Part shown: positions 33,541 through 45,789 of the stretch, piece by piece | How the letters are laid out: every line of letters begins with the position of its first letter | Numbering within the stretch: the first letter of the stretch is position 1 | Source of the DNA: Hysterangium stoloniferum | Taxonomy: Eukaryota; Basidiomycota; Agaricomycetes; Hysterangiales; Hysterangiaceae | DNA length: 64,000 nt | Reading direction: 5' to 3' | Assembly: GCA_015178975.1 (NCBI GenBank) | Contig: WHVD01000017.1 | Location: 744,001-808,000 of the forward strand | The notes under the pieces: model-generated | What the model was told of the DNA's origin: nothing | Seen by the model: only the letters and a program-made list of their open reading frames with translations | Database searches by the model: none | Position numbers and translations under genes: made by a program

Positions 33541-33749
33541 GGACGAAACTCTATTTCAAATCTTGATTTCAACTCTGTGAGCATTGCTGAGTTTCATATT
33601 TATATTGTTATACTAGGTTGCAGCGTCTCGGGAACATTTGAAGCCGAAAATCTGACATATGACTAGCTAGTGTCATATCTTGTAAGATCGGTCCCAACTC
33701 GAAGATGGGGGAGTTTACTTGTTTGTCATTGTAGATTAAAGAGAAGATC

Positions 33750-33975
33750 TGGAATACACTGAGGGATTTCTTCATTGAACGTCGCTCCTCAGAGAAGAAA
33801 TGGAAAGTCTTCCAGGATGTCCTAGAGCACGAAAATCTGCATATCGACTATGTGCCAAGCTACAGAGTCAATGAGTTTTTCCATTGGAGGGGATACATTA
33901 TAGAAGTCACACACAAAAAACCACCAAGAGGTCCTTGGTCTCCCGATAGATATCAAGATATAGATGACATGGCGA
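33750..33975 (+). other. Coding-like exon, unrecognised
   Basis: Open frame with FIERRSSEKKWKVFQDVLEH, then DYVPSYRVNEFFHWRGYIIE and KKPPRGPWSPDRYQD. The segment around FHWRGYIIEV vaguely recalls the N-terminal region of fungal BCS1-like AAA proteins, but no Walker motifs follow. The frame runs into a 37-bp minisatellite. Confidence 0.35.
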
Positions 33976-34312
33976 CTTACAATGCAATGTCTGAGTCGTT
34001 GCCTTGGGTCGACTTACAATGCAATGCCCGAGTCATTGCCTTGGGTCAACTTACAATGCGATGCCCAAGTCATTGCCTTGGGTCGACTTACAATGTGATG
34101 CCCAAGTCGTTGCCTTGGGTTGACTTACGATGTGATGCCCAAGTCGTTGCCTTGGGTCAACTTACAGTGCGATGCCCGAGTCATTGCCTTGGGTTGACTT
34201 ACAATGCAATGCCCAAGTCGTTGCCTTGGGTCGACTTACAATGTGATGCCTGAGTTGTTGCCTTGGGTCAACTTACAATGTGATGCCCGAGTCATTGCCT
34301 TGGGTCCACGTA
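33976..34312. repeat. 37-bp minisatellite, about 9 copies
   Basis: Units of the type GACTTACAATGCAATGCCCG followed by AGTCATTGCCTTGGGTC. They vary at C/T and G/A positions (CCCGAGTCATT, CCCAAGTCGTT, CCTGAGTTGTT), again as C-to-T changes. It extends the open frame of the preceding exon by chance, since 37 is not a multiple of 3. Confidence 0.93.
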
Positions 34313-35198
34313 TGCAGATAAATAATAACGTGTTCAATGGGCCGCAGTCGAAACCGGCAACACTGATAACAACTGTGAGCACAAACATTAATTTATAAGT
34401 GTAAGTCATTTCACGCTCACATTGTTCCAGTCAAAGCCATCTACAAGTGGGTATCCCGAAAAATTCATCGCCATGATAGAAGAAATAGACACATGCTAAA
34501 TGTACGCATTTGATGCACCACACTGGAGAGCTTAGCGAATACTTTGTGTGTCACTCTGCACCGACATCTTACCCTCACCTCTGAGCGCATTTTTACCTTC
34601 GTGTCTGCAGGATGTTCAAGTTGCACAGCTATGGACGGTTCTGTTTCGCCATCCCGCCGTTGAGTAAAAGCTATTCATTTACTTTGCCATCTCGTTTTCT
34701 CCATGTGGGGTTCCCCATTCAACGTGCTTTATGCAAGTGTGAAATTCGCCAGTCTTGATAATCGGAATCATAAATCGGCGATCGCAGTTGGCAGTGATAG
34801 GACAAATGGTGGGCAAGCGATTTCGGCTCTAAATGCCTGTGTGCAAAAAAATTCCTTTGTAACATGAGTCGCACCTATGTATATATCTCACCTCTGTCAA
34901 TAATAGTGCAACGAAAAGTTTCTTTTTCGAATTCCAGGAAATCGCACCTCTATCCATGTTGAAAAAATTACTGGAGGTCGAATATTGATGCTCTTGCGAG
35001 CTCCAATCTATGTCCATGAAGACTTCGATACCATAAGTGGCTTAAATCCATGTGAGTTTTTGTGGCTAGTGCAACTTAGTTGTCTGCTTACCAGGGTTGT
35101 GGTTTCTTGGCTGCATTCGCCGCAGTTACAGATGTAGGTAGTCACTTTCACACAAGACAATTCCAAACATCGCCTTTCTCAAGCTAGCCGTGTATCTT
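34313..35198. other. No recognised gene
   Basis: Short frames only. The last ~150 bp before 35199 may be intron and flanking exon of the amidohydrolase remnant, ending in a good acceptor (TTGTACTTTGCAG). Confidence 0.4.
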
Positions 35199-35425
35199 GT
35201 ACTTTGCAGGGCGATATTCCCCTCGTCGTCAGCGCTGAAAGTGCCAATGTCATCGCGACACTCATTCATTTGAAGAAAGAAGTCAAGACAAGCATTGGCA
35301 AGGTGTTAAAACTTACCATCTCCGGAGCCGCTGAGGTGCATTTGTTAGCAGCTGAGTTGGGAGCCACTGATGTTGGTGTTATTTTGTCGCCTGTTAGGCT
35401 GTTCCCTTCTAAATGGCAGCAATGA
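35199..35425 (+). pseudogene. Amidohydrolase C-terminal exon
   Basis: After the acceptor TTTGCAG the frame reads GDIPLVVSAESANVIATLIH, LKKEVKTSIGKVLKLTISGA and AEVHLLAAELGATDVGVILS, then PVRLFP and a stop. This is the C-terminal part of a fungal metal-dependent amidohydrolase (imidazolonepropionase-like, composite-domain) where the barrel ends. The metal-binding HxH and other ligands lie upstream in the family and are not found here. A lone exon beside repeats indicates a gene fragment. Confidence 0.7.
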
Positions 35426-35489
35426 AGGATGTGAGTACTGGTGTGTTCTGTGCGCAACCTTACAAGCTACTAAATCAATGTACACCCTT

Positions 35490-35850
35490 TAGTCATCCCG
35501 CTCATTAGGCCCATCGTACAGTATGTTCACAATATTTTACCTTATAGCGCTGTCTTACATCTGCCTATGAAACTCGTTCTGACCCACACGAGTCCTAATT
35601 GGCGTCTCCTTCTATGTGGTAACCAAATAATTGCATTGACTCTGAAACTGATAGTTAGGCCTTCCAAGCCCGAATCCGCGTGTTCCACAGTGCGCAGCCT
35701 CGACATCATCTACCTGCTTGCTTCTCTTCTTCCACATTGTGACATAATGTACAGCTCGAGCAATCACCACTCCATCAGTTACCCGCCTAAGTGTTTAGAT
35801 TTGACCTCACGTCCCTTCCTTTGCGTGGTTGCCACACCTTCCACTCATGC
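35490..35850 (+). pseudogene. Family A copy 3 (terminal exon)
   Basis: In opposite orientation to the other family A copies. It matches the end of exon 5, the intron (GTATGTTCACAATATTTTAC) and the last exon: LVLTHTSPNWRLLLCGNQII, SACSTVRSLDIIYLLASLLP and TSRPFLCVVATPSTH against the family A C-terminus. It reads through beyond the usual stop. 35851-36405 has no recognised gene, only a minus-strand frame (36143-35787) with IVYWRFNNTPQQKYKLTLGS. Confidence 0.72.
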
Positions 35851-36405
35851 AGTGGCACTCGATGCTGGGCCAGCGAATCGACCCTTGTTTTCTTTTCCAG
35901 TGTTGTTAGCATTGACAACATTGAACAACAGCGATACAACTCACAATAGCATTCACTATAAAATTTAGGCCCAACTGATGGTACATTAACCCAATTTCTC
36001 ATCCATGCAGCTACTAATTTGTCAAGTACGCGAAACGAACCCAGTGTCAGTTTGTATTTCTGCTGTGGAGTGTTGTTAAACCTCCAATACACAATATCCT
36101 GGTTGATGCCTATTGGAAGTGGAAAAGGATAATCGAGATGCAAACCTCGATATGCCCCCTATGGCAAAGCAAGGATACATACTGCAATTTTTAGTACCGA
36201 TTATAGGATTTACAGAGTCCTTAATTTATGGTGAGGTTGGTTTTTGGGCATCAGAAGTTCATCTGTGGGTTAAAATATCATTGTTTTTTTTGGTCGTCTA
36301 CCCAATGTATATATTTGACAATACTACTCAATGCAGTACATGGGAGTAAATTTTAAATTGCACATTCAAATATTCTGAGTAAATTTTTTATCGAAGCATT
36401 TTACA

Positions 36406-38714
36406 ATGACTAGCTGCTCAACACCACGACGAAAGTACTGTAGAACAAATGTCAAAGGCAGCTCTGTGGCCAATACTGAACAACTCAAACAAGCCTCCAA
36501 AAGAAAGCATGGTATGGCGAGTAATAGTTCTAATGGCTATGATGGATATATCTGGCGTGGAAAGGAATGGTTGAAGGGATTGGTGGAAGGCTCTAAATTG
36601 GAAAGCACATTAGAGAATCCAAGAGGTTGTCCCGACAGCCTGGAAGGGGTGAAGTGGACTATGGCAGATTTGGCTCACGCATTTGATATCAAACCAAATC
36701 AAGCATCCCATGGGCACTGGCAAGTTTTATTAGCTGGAAGTGCTTTGAAAATAATCTGGGGAAGTCAACGGCAGATGGTGCCCATGCTGCATTCAAGAAA
36801 TATTGGGATAATTCGTAAGCTTAACCATTTGTTGTTTCCAGACTGCTCACTAATAGAATGCTGATCCCTCTCCCTCTCCAGAGACAGTGAAGGTCTTTAT
36901 TGAGGGCCATGGAGGTGGGATGAATCTTCTAATACTGCAGTTGGAAATCCAGCAACTGTGTCAGATGTGATGGACACTATTCACGCTGCAAGCAAAAAAC
37001 ATGGCGAAGAAGGAATTCGGACACACTCGGGGGCCATGAGCTTGAGCTATATGGAGCGCATTTTCAAGTGGTCAGAAAGAGTCTTTCCAGTATCCTTTCC
37101 TCTGCGTCATGCAACTGAACTCTCTTTGAACGAATGGCAAATGTTGCACAAGTATCTGGGTTGGCATGCATTATCTGCCACTGCATGGACTGTCTGAACC
37201 AGGTATGCAATTAATTCTTCAATATTAATATGTGTACCATTGTAAACTGGTTTTGTGGCATCTAAAATAGGAATTTTGAAACTGTAAAGCTGAAGTGGAA
37301 GCATCTCACATTTGGATGTGTGACGGAAGATGAATTCAGAATACCACATTGGAAATTATCTCTTGTTGAGAGGAAGAACTGGCAGAGTAAGCTCAACAAT
37401 GAGGTGGATTTGCAGGGTATGTACACAGTCATAGATATTTTGAGAAATTGACACACAAAGTGCATAGGACAGATATATGAAATATATCCACAGCCCGAAC
37501 TACCATCTGTTGATATGGATCAGCATATGCGTAACTGGCTTAGTTTTCTCGAATCACATGTCTATGGCCGAATATTACAGTCTGAGGATTTTTTATTCCC
37601 ATCTGTAGGGAGCAATGGCATTGTTCAACCTGGATCTGCCATGTCTCATGATGTGGTCCAGAAATGGATTAAAGAGTTTTGTACAGGGGCTGGCATTGAT
37701 GTCACACTCACTCATCTTTCAACTCACTGTTTCCGGCGGGGTGGCTCTCAATATCGCTTCATGCTAGCACCAGTTGGAAAACGTTGGACACTAGCAACAA
37801 TCCGTTGGTGGGGTGGATGGGCAGAGGGAGAACATGTAAGTTTTGTTAAATCTCAGACAGAGATTAATAAGAGCTAATATTGGTAAAGTGAGATACTCTA
37901 ATAAGATACTTACTTGATGAGCTCCATTATTATGAGGAGGGACATGGTGATGCTTTGCAACCAATTCAAAGTGAAGTCAACATGTCATTCCTTGGTGAGC
38001 ATAAGGATATCCGCCCAGTGTCACTCTTAGAAATGAAAGAGTTGTGGTCTTCTATGGAGAGATCTATGGGGAAAACAATTAAAGCTGGATTCTCCCATTC
38101 AACTTCTGATGCAGCAGCCTCCCACCGGCATGGTGAACACACTGGAATACAATCCAACAACAACACCACCAACACAACCAATGTGATGCCAATTCCACTT
38201 CCATTATCATCACTGTTGGCACCTCCACCTCCTGGGCTATGCATCCCAGCTGCACAAATAGGCATTCCAAGGCATGAGCGATGGCTCACATTTGTACATG
38301 ATTGGGAAAATATAGATGAAAGTCGGGGTCTCCACAAACCTCTGAAGGATTGACCAACTGAATGGAAGACTCACCTGGCTTTTGCAATGAGCTACCATGC
38401 TCGTAAACTAATAGCTGAAGAATACATATTAAAGTGTGTTAAAATTTTATTTACTCGACTCATACTATTTTGATTTTAATTCCATGAATAGATGTGGACG
38501 TGATAATGAGATCTTTCTAAAAAAATGGCCAATGGCAGTAAATGGTACAACAGAGCTCACCCTTGCACTAAGGGATGCTCTTAAAGAAGAAGGTATTTCT
38601 AAACCACGGAGAAGACAGTATGGTACTCCTAAAGAAAGGGAGAGAAAGTGTAAAAATGGTGCTGAGGTCAATACTGGAGGGAAACGCTCAGAGGGGACGA
38701 ACTCAGCGAGGTGA
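36406..38714 (+). pseudogene. Crypton tyrosine recombinase with four nonsense codons
   Basis: Nearly complete, split Crypton-type tyrosine recombinase of the kind widespread in Agaricomycetes. N-terminal region: YDGYIWRGKEWLKGLV, and LGKSTADGAHAAFKKYWDN after a frameshift near 36715. Middle: GNPATVSDVMDTIHAASKKH, HSGAMSLSYMERIFKWSERV, VKLKWKHLTFGCVTEDEFRI. Catalytic region: STHCFRRGGSQYRF (H-x-x-R), GKRWTLATIRWWGGWAEGEH (W/H), then TLIRYLLDELHYYEEGHGDA with the nucleophilic Tyr. C-terminus: RHERWLTFVHDWEN and a basic tail to 38714. In-frame TGA codons lie at 36901, 37195, 37889 and 38351, at places where family members have Arg or Trp. All fit C-to-T or G-to-A change. Introns are GT..AG. No terminal repeats were found, as expected for Cryptons. 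Inactive. Confidence 0.88.
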
Positions 38715-38889
38715 GTTCTAGATAAGAAAACCATAGTTTTGCTAACAAACACGAAGCCAATTAGACCTCACAGATGATCATTGCAAAATAATGAGAACAA
38801 TAACTTAAGAGATGACAATATATTGACATAGCACATTTACTCGGGCAAATCCCATGAATACACTTTCCCATTATCTTGACCAAAGTACA

Positions 38890-39486
38890 AATATTCACTG
38901 ATGATATTTGGTCAATCTGCCGATTGCATATTTATGCCTTGTTTGACACTACCGTCAATGAAATGCTCTGGCTGCCAGATGTCGGCATCGTCACCCCAAA
39001 CCGACTTAAGCCTTGATAAATTCAGGAGGGGAGAACATAAAGTATTAGGACGCAAACCTGTTGTAAGTGAGAATGGATATAATGATTTTTTGTCCTGTGG
39101 GAATTGAGACATCTGTGATAATTTCCCCCTTCTTCGTCGTTGTAGCCATAGACAGGGGAATAACATTGTCCCGTTTTGATTTACGCTCGATCGCTGGAAC
39201 GATGGAGTGAAACCACAGGGTTTCCTGTCCAAAATTTATCTTTTAGATAGTGAAGTATGCGAGGGGCACACATCTTTATCAAGGAGAGGAGACATTTCAT
39301 GGAGTCAAGGTCAGCGACTGACAGCTTGTCATCTCCATGCCATGTAGCTTGCATACGAGTCGCTTTGATCTCATCCCTAACTAATGTTTGATATTCGTGG
39401 TTCAACATAAACAAACCATGAGACCAATATGTGGCAAGAGCCAGTCTCATCACACACTTCCCCCTCCCCCCCAATTCGCAGGTCAT
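38890..39486 (-). pseudogene. Cytochrome P450 C-terminal fragment
   Basis: Minus strand 39480-39200 reads RDEIKATRMQATWHGDDKLS then VADLDSMKCLLSLIK, the J-helix to K-helix region of fungal P450s. The ExxR of the K-helix is not preserved (SLIKMCAPRILHYL). After a frameshift, KGEIITDVSIPTGQKIIISI and, after another, RLKSVWGDDADIWQPEHFID and GSVKQGI match the segment leading to the heme-binding loop. The Cys-containing heme motif is beyond the break near 38890 and absent. A dead fragment of a monooxygenase gene. Confidence 0.8.
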
Positions 39487-39691
39487 ATATTATATATTCC
39501 AGATTCGCATCACAATAAATACCTTATGTATTTGCCCCCCTAATTTTAAGGGAGTTCTTTTTCATTTGTAGGTACATAGATAGTATGTAGGGTACCACTT
39601 GTTCTAGACAAGATTCATGATATTACCAAAAAGAAAAAAATGATGCTACGAGCTGGGAAAAGCTCTCCTCTCCATATGTATGTAGTAATAT

Positions 39692-40392
39692 TGTTAAGAA
39701 CTGAAAACTGACTAATGTCGGTAGGCCGACACGGACTGATTGGAAGGACTTGGCTTCAGCTTATGTGCTGCACCCTTGCAATTTTCTGTCGGGTGACCTT
39801 AAATTTCAGATGGGTGAAGACTAGTCCTAATGAATACCTCTCGGCGGAACTACCGATCGGAACCGAAGGATAAGTCAAGTGTTGGGCCAAGGGGTTGGAG
39901 ATGGGGAGTGGGCGAGCACACGTGGAGGCAGATAGTAGAGTACTTAGTATGAGACTGCTAAAGGTGTAAGAGGGTATTCTGAGTCGATATTCTGATTGCC
40001 TAATAACTACAACTACAACAGGTTCATATACAAGTATTCAGCATCTAGGAAATACTAACTAGGAGAAGAGCGGAAAACGGTATTGACAAATAAGCTTGAC
40101 TAGCAATGGGAAGGTTACAATTAGTTTGGAGGCCATGAGATAACCGAGAGCGGAGTTACGAGAAAAGGAAATAATCCGAGGGTTACAAGTATATATAGAC
40201 ATACATATGTGAAACATAGAGTAGAATGGATCATCATAATAAAGGGACGTATCAGAGTTTAACCAGATAGTACAAGTATATTTTGACAGGGGCGTAAATG
40301 GTGTTTGATCACCACGAAGGCATACATCAGCATCGGGAAACCAACAGCTTCCGATGTGAGGACTTGAGTGATGACTTGAATCATCGATAGGT
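39692..40392 (-). repeat. LTR remnant, related to 46581-47250
   Basis: Plus strand starts TGTTAAGAACTGAAAACTG, the complement of the LTR end CAGTTTTC..TTCTTAACA seen at 47230-47250. It contains the complement of the ATAAGCTGAAGCCAAGTCC motif at about 39757-39777 and of GTTGGTNTCCCGA near 40345. The 5' end is not defined; it abuts the direct repeat at 40399. No paired target duplication. Confidence 0.6.
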
Positions 40393-40398
40393 GGTTTT

Positions 40399-42230
40399 TA
40401 GTTCTAAGTCTGATAAGTAAAAAATGGAGATCTCAGATTTTCCTGGTGTGCTCATCCATGTCTTTGGAAATTCTTGTGTTGTGGCTTGCATGTGCTATTT
40501 TCACATTTCATGCTACCTTGTTGTATATCAAAGCTATGGATTTTCAGAAGTGGTATGGGATGGCATTGTTTTGTTGGATTCGAATTTGACCCGCCCCCAC
40601 CTCTCTACAACTGAAAGGATTCTGGAACTTGACTCGAGACTCATTTCTCAGTGCAAGTTCTGCTTCCATTAGTCACCAAGTTTTATCTGATGCTTCTCTA
40701 GAAAGGTTCTTTTCTGAAGCTCACATAGCGCTATGGAGTGTTATTTCCCATGGACTCAGGTCACACTTCAAAGTTCAGTCTTAGGATGTTGATGAATGAC
40801 AGAGTTATTTCCTTCTTCTCTGACATCTCATGGTCTACCTTATGTCTAGCTTTGGTCTGACTTGCTTTGTACTCATATCCATGTGACAGAAGGGCCTTGT
40901 CTCAATGTCATTGGGTCCAGCATCCCCACATTTCACGATACAGAATGGCATTACTATTTTTCTGTGGTGATATCTTTATAATTAGGTTTTAGGAAAATAT
41001 ATAACAGACCAGGCCAAAGATGTAACATCGACATGTGCTTCCTACAGGTCATGAAGGAAAGGGCTGTCAAATAAAAATCTATTTAAAAGGGTGTATCTTT
41101 GCACTCAAGGGTTTCATTGCGGTGAAATGCAGTGTTATACCCCAATCCCGGATATTCCATGCAGCAGTGTGATATGATAGCAAACTTCACTGATAACAAT
41201 GTGGTGGTTATGATTTGTTGTAGATGTGGAAATCGTAAAAAAATGAGCTTGTAGGGGGAAGGAACAATTGAAACTTATAAGTAATGCAAGACCCACGTTT
41301 GGAGGAGCAATTCTCCATTTGTAAGTCCCAAATATCCATGAGGTATTTTTGCACATTCCTGATCCTTCGCTGGAGGAAAAGGGTCAGCCTAATGATGAAG
41401 GTGCTAATTTACTTGACATCTGGATGGATGGTGGGCCTATTTGATACTACATGTCAACCTTACACCTAATGCCAGTTTTCCTACTCTTAATTCACTCTCT
41501 CATTGTATGAATACATTATCATTTTTAAATTCAAATCCACCCCTTGTTTAATACTTCTCCCGAACCGTTTGGTTATATTTCTATCACATATATCTATATC
41601 CTCTGAAGGGCCTGTGACTGGCTGTGCTAATTATCATACCAGAGTTTCTGTTACTCTATACATATTATGACATGCCAAAGCTTTAACTAAAGTGACACTC
41701 AAGAAACAACTACCTTAGAGCCATATTAAGCCAAGTGTCACAGCACCTGAAGAGGCACAGCTTATTGTAGATCTATCACTTGGCTCGGATTAGCAGCCAT
41801 GGTAACAGCTCCTATAACAAGTCATATACAATGCAACTAATTTCACCCACCACTATTACACGGTCCTACTGATTAAGCAACCAGACCAGCTTGTAGTCCT
41901 GGGAGGTGAAATGGGTACGGTCCACCTTCTGCCAGAAGGCATGGTTATTGAGATATGTTGAAATGGGCTCTTGCACTCTAATCCTATGTAAAGTCTATGT
42001 CAAGCTTACACGGCCATACCAGGATGTGTTGTCCCTGATGTGTATACTAACAGTTGAAGCTTATATTAGCGACAACCTATTTAACTGCTACAGTTGCTAT
42101 CCCGTACCTCAGTCGAACCATTACGTGTATCGACTGAGCATATTTCGTTACAGGATATGTGTCAACCTGCTGCTGCATTTGGTTTAACTCTACCTCAGTA
42201 TCCCAAGCCTGATGCTTCTTACTCCAGTCA
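40399..42230 (+). repeat. Direct-repeat copy 2, CpG-depleted
   Basis: Aligns with 28448-29880 in the same orientation. Differences are mainly C-to-T and G-to-A. It carries the 3' half of the zinc-finger gene in broken form (FTSQDYKLVWLLNQ, then TEVELNQMQQQV). A 194-bp insertion at 41959-42152 interrupts it, bordered by AGATATGT and GGATATGT and starting TG, ending CA; it could be a small LTR or other transposon. Some blocks of copy 1 (28790-28900) are deleted here. Confidence 0.78.
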
Positions 42231-43112
42231 CTGCCAGTTGTGAGGGTACAAACCATTTGGAAGGATGCCACCCAGATGTGTAAATCTACCATAAATCCAC
42301 TTGTAAATCTTGCTAAGCACTCACTTACCATCCTATCTTACCTGCTCTTACCACCATAAATCTAGCCAAAATGAAAACATATAGCTATATGAAAATCAGG
42401 GAAGGTACTGTGGTGTCCTAGAAATGCTTCATGTAATTAATATTAATAATTTGAGTGTTGGAAGTCTATATGCCTCATAAATGCTATAACAAAACTCATT
42501 ACCCTTGTTTATGGCTGAGGTGTAAAGATTGCATATTTGTTACAACTGTGTCGCAACCCGACGGTCCCTGAGGTTATTTGCTAAGTACACCGTTTCTCCT
42601 CAGCTGGATGGCAGGATATGATATTAGGAAACGAGTATTGAACAACTCAGCGCACGAACAAAGATGAGTCCATATGTCTAGGAATGACATAATATGTTTT
42701 ATTTCAGTTCTATTAATGCTGAGAATGCATGGTTTATATTGTTTTCTCTTCTTTCATGATATAACTCATTACATATACTTAGTGTTACACTGCTATTATA
42801 GCGATGTCATTCTAAGAGAACAAGGAAAACCATAAGTAACAAGTAGTTAAGGATTTCAGTGTAATTCCTGAACTTCATAGAAGTGAGGAAGCGTAATCTT
42901 TTGTGTGCTTACAGCTGTTCCAAGTACCTAAGGTGGAGTTCAGAATTTCAAAAAAATCCCACCACAGACAAATCGTGCCATATCTCCAGAATGAGTGGCA
43001 ATTAAGGCATAATAGCATTCCATGTGTATGATATTGTATGGATCTATGTATGTATGTATATATTTGCCCTTATGACAGGCTATTTAAATATATACTATGT
43101 ATTGTATCTAAA
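42231..43112. other. No gene; third partial copy of the arm's inner edge
   Basis: Around 42590-42900 the sequence AAGTACACCGTTTCTCCTCA with GGATGGCAGGATA, then AAGTAACAAGTAGTTAAGGA, repeats in the same orientation the inner edge of the right arm (44560-44700), split by ~170 bp of unrelated sequence. Otherwise AT-rich and empty. Confidence 0.5.
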
Positions 43113-43117
43113 CATCA

Positions 43118-43843
43118 TGTTATGACCAGAATTCCCACCAGACTCCATACATCAGACTTTTCCATGTTTGACTTCGTTACATTGTGTATCAGTCACTGGA
43201 ATACCCACTGGACTCCATCCCTGTCTATGTCTGCCTCATCCCATGCATCAGTCCCCGGACCCTGCTCAGAAAACCCGTCATCCCTCTAACTGAGCCCCGT
43301 TCCCATTTTAGTCAAATGACCTGTCATGATTCGGACTCCACTCCCACTCTGTTTCCCATTATGGTTTATGATTTGTCATGATTCAAACTCTGCTCCATTT
43401 TGTCCTGTTCCTAACAACAAATTTGGTGTTTACTTATCCCGTTTTATGTTTTGCTAGTTTCATTTCATTATTACTGGGTTTGGTATGTTATTCATTCCAC
43501 AGTCTATATAGTCTGGCAGATGTTGTACATAAAATCCAGTCAGAAAATCAGCTTAGATTCTCCCCAGTAATCTAGTACATCTTCCACCCTAGACTCCTCT
43601 CTGAATTACACCGCTCTCGCTAGTCGGAGCCCACGGGCTCCGACGTATCTATCTCTTAACCTCCGACTCATTTATCTCAACTCCCTGACCTCTCGACCCA
43701 CGACCTCCACCTGGACTCCCCGGGTTTCCCATCTGCCTGTTTGAAATTGGACAACACGATCTCACAAGGGTGCAGCCTATAAGCTGAAGCCAAGTCCTAC
43801 TGGATTCCCCATGGGTTTCTCTGCCGTGTATGTACCCTTAACA
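43118..43843 (+). repeat. Solo LTR family L1, 726 bp, target duplication CATCA
   Basis: Begins TGTTATGACCAGAATTCCCA and ends TACCCTTAACA. CATCA flanks both sides (43113-43117 and 43844-43848). Shares most of its length with 25973-26705 and 49007-50371. Contains GCAGCCTATAAGCTGAAGCC near 43770. Confidence 0.92.
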
Positions 43844-43869
43844 CATCACCTGAGTTGTAAGGCCTGATA

Positions 43870-44246
43870 CTACCTTTTGAACAAGTTATATTACTCACTA
43901 TCAAGTGTGCATACAGTAAGTGGCACAACTTGTTCAAAGGGTGGTATTGTTAGAGTAAACTGCAAGCCGGGGAACCACAGTATGAGACTCTCTATGTAGG
44001 TACTAAGTAATTTAGATAGAGTGGTGTAGAATAAACTGGTGATATAGCTGGGCTTCCAGTTGAGGTTTCTACCCCTCAACTGGACTAGCTATATACTGTA
44101 CTACATGGTCTGTGAACCTATCTGTAGGACTATCTGCTCAGGAACTATCTAATAATAACTATCACATGATGTGAACCAGTTGAATCTATACAGACACAAA
44201 ACGAGATATGAGGTCATAGCTAATTGTATATACTCATATTCTAACA
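43870..44246 (+). repeat. Possible LTR (43948-44246) beside an inverted repeat
   Basis: TGTTAGAGTAAACTGCAAGC to ATATTCTAACA gives TG..CA ends and 299 bp. Just upstream, TTTTGAACAAGTT (about 43876) and AACTTGTTCAAAGGG (about 43927) form an inverted repeat. Flanks share only GTAT (43944-43947 and 44247-44250), so integration by a retroviral-type integrase is not proven. After it, 44250-44529 has no recognised gene. Confidence 0.4.
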
Positions 44247-45789
44247 GTATTAAGCCTCACAGCTTAGGGTATATTCATACACAATATATAGTATTAGTCC
44301 TACCAGCTTATATGCAAATCAAGGAAGAATTGAATGAAGGGGAGCCATTGCACTCATATTTCACTAAATATTAAATAGCATCTCATAAGGCCAACTATAT
44401 ACAGATATATACTATATAGTACACACTCCAAAATATTTTGTCTTAATTGGGTCCCTTTCCTGAGATACAGCACAATTTGTCTGGTGCAAATATTCTAGAA
44501 GATGCCCTAGCATACTTACTTATTAGACTTAGAAGTAAATTAAGGACATTATGTTCGGTAAGCACACCGTTTCTCCTCAGCCAGATGGCAGGATAAGCAG
44601 TGATATCATTCTAAGAGAACAAGGAAAATCATATGTAACAAGTAGTTAGAGACTTCAGTTTAATTCCTGAATTTCATAGAAGTGAAGAAGGTTCTCAAGT
44701 ATGGAATATGGTGTGAGTTGGCGATCTGGTATTCTTTCACCTTGGAGGCAGGCTCAGTCCTGGTTGTGTTTGTACGTCGCCTGGCTGAAGAGCGAACAGG
44801 GGGCAGCTGTATGGGATAACAATTCCCAGAGCATAGAAGGTGGGGCGAGATGCAGGTAAGAAGCTCGATGTGTGTGAGGTGGGTTTATTGAGTATATTGA
44901 ACATCACGTCTTGGTGAAGGAGCATGAATGACTGTTGAGAAGTGAGGGTTCGATTGGATGATGATATTCAACATGTTTCCTCTACATTTGATACATCCAT
45001 GCCAGTCACATCGCCATCCTTACGCCATCACTACTGGCAATGTCATCCTTGCTGAGAATGGAAGACCATCAAAGTTAAGATCAAGGTTGCATTCCAAGAA
45101 ACAAACAAAGAAGGGGTGTATTTGGCTGGGTCTTGCATGTCCTTTGTGAAATGGCAGTGGCTGCTTGGGCTAGAGATCAAGCAGTTTACACAGAAGATAT
45201 AGAATGGCAGGTGTTTGTTGTGAAAGATAGGTAGATGTCATACTGTGAGGTCCCATGAATGATGATATCTGTTCAGATGTGTTTCTTCCAAATTGATGTC
45301 CTTGTTTATTGCACAGTAATAAGATCTCATCATTGCTGGCAAAGCAGTAGCAATTGACCCCAGAGCTAGAGGTGGTGGTGGATTAGATGGATTGCTAATA
45401 AAGTGCTTTTTTTTTTGAATGTACTATGAGTGGGTGATAATGGTCTTCTCTTTTGGAAAGGTACTAAGACATTGAAAAGAAATGATACATGGGTGAGATA
45501 AATTGGAGTTAGTTTGAGAAAGATGATGGTGAATTTGAATTTCTATATGTGGGGGATCAGTGATACTGTGTTTTATCAAGAGTCTATCTGAATTGTGGTT
45601 CATCCCCATTGTGAGTATTTGTCTGAGGCTTTGTAAGTGATGTGAGAGCCAAAAATGAAATTATATGATTGTATGGAATTGCAAAACCAAACTGGAATCA
45701 TGTCATTATATTTGCTACATAATGCACACCCAATGGTTTGTGCATCATTTCACCTTACATTCAACATCTGCAAGAGCAATCACTGGGTG

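Noticed and set aside
33750..33975. BCS1-like AAA ATPase gene
   Set aside because: Only a vague resemblance around FHWRGYIIEV; no Walker A/B or other AAA motifs follow.
33852..34398. 133-codon ORF as a repeat protein
   Set aside because: After the first ~40 codons it is the translation of a 37-bp minisatellite in shifting frame.
41959..42152. hAT-type insertion by 8-bp target duplication
   Set aside because: The flanks AGATATGT/GGATATGT differ in one base and the insert ends TG..CA without hAT-like inverted repeats; class left open.
43948..44246. Solo LTR with proven target duplication
   Set aside because: The flanks share only 4 bp (GTAT) at offset positions, so the boundary is not established; kept as a low-confidence LTR.
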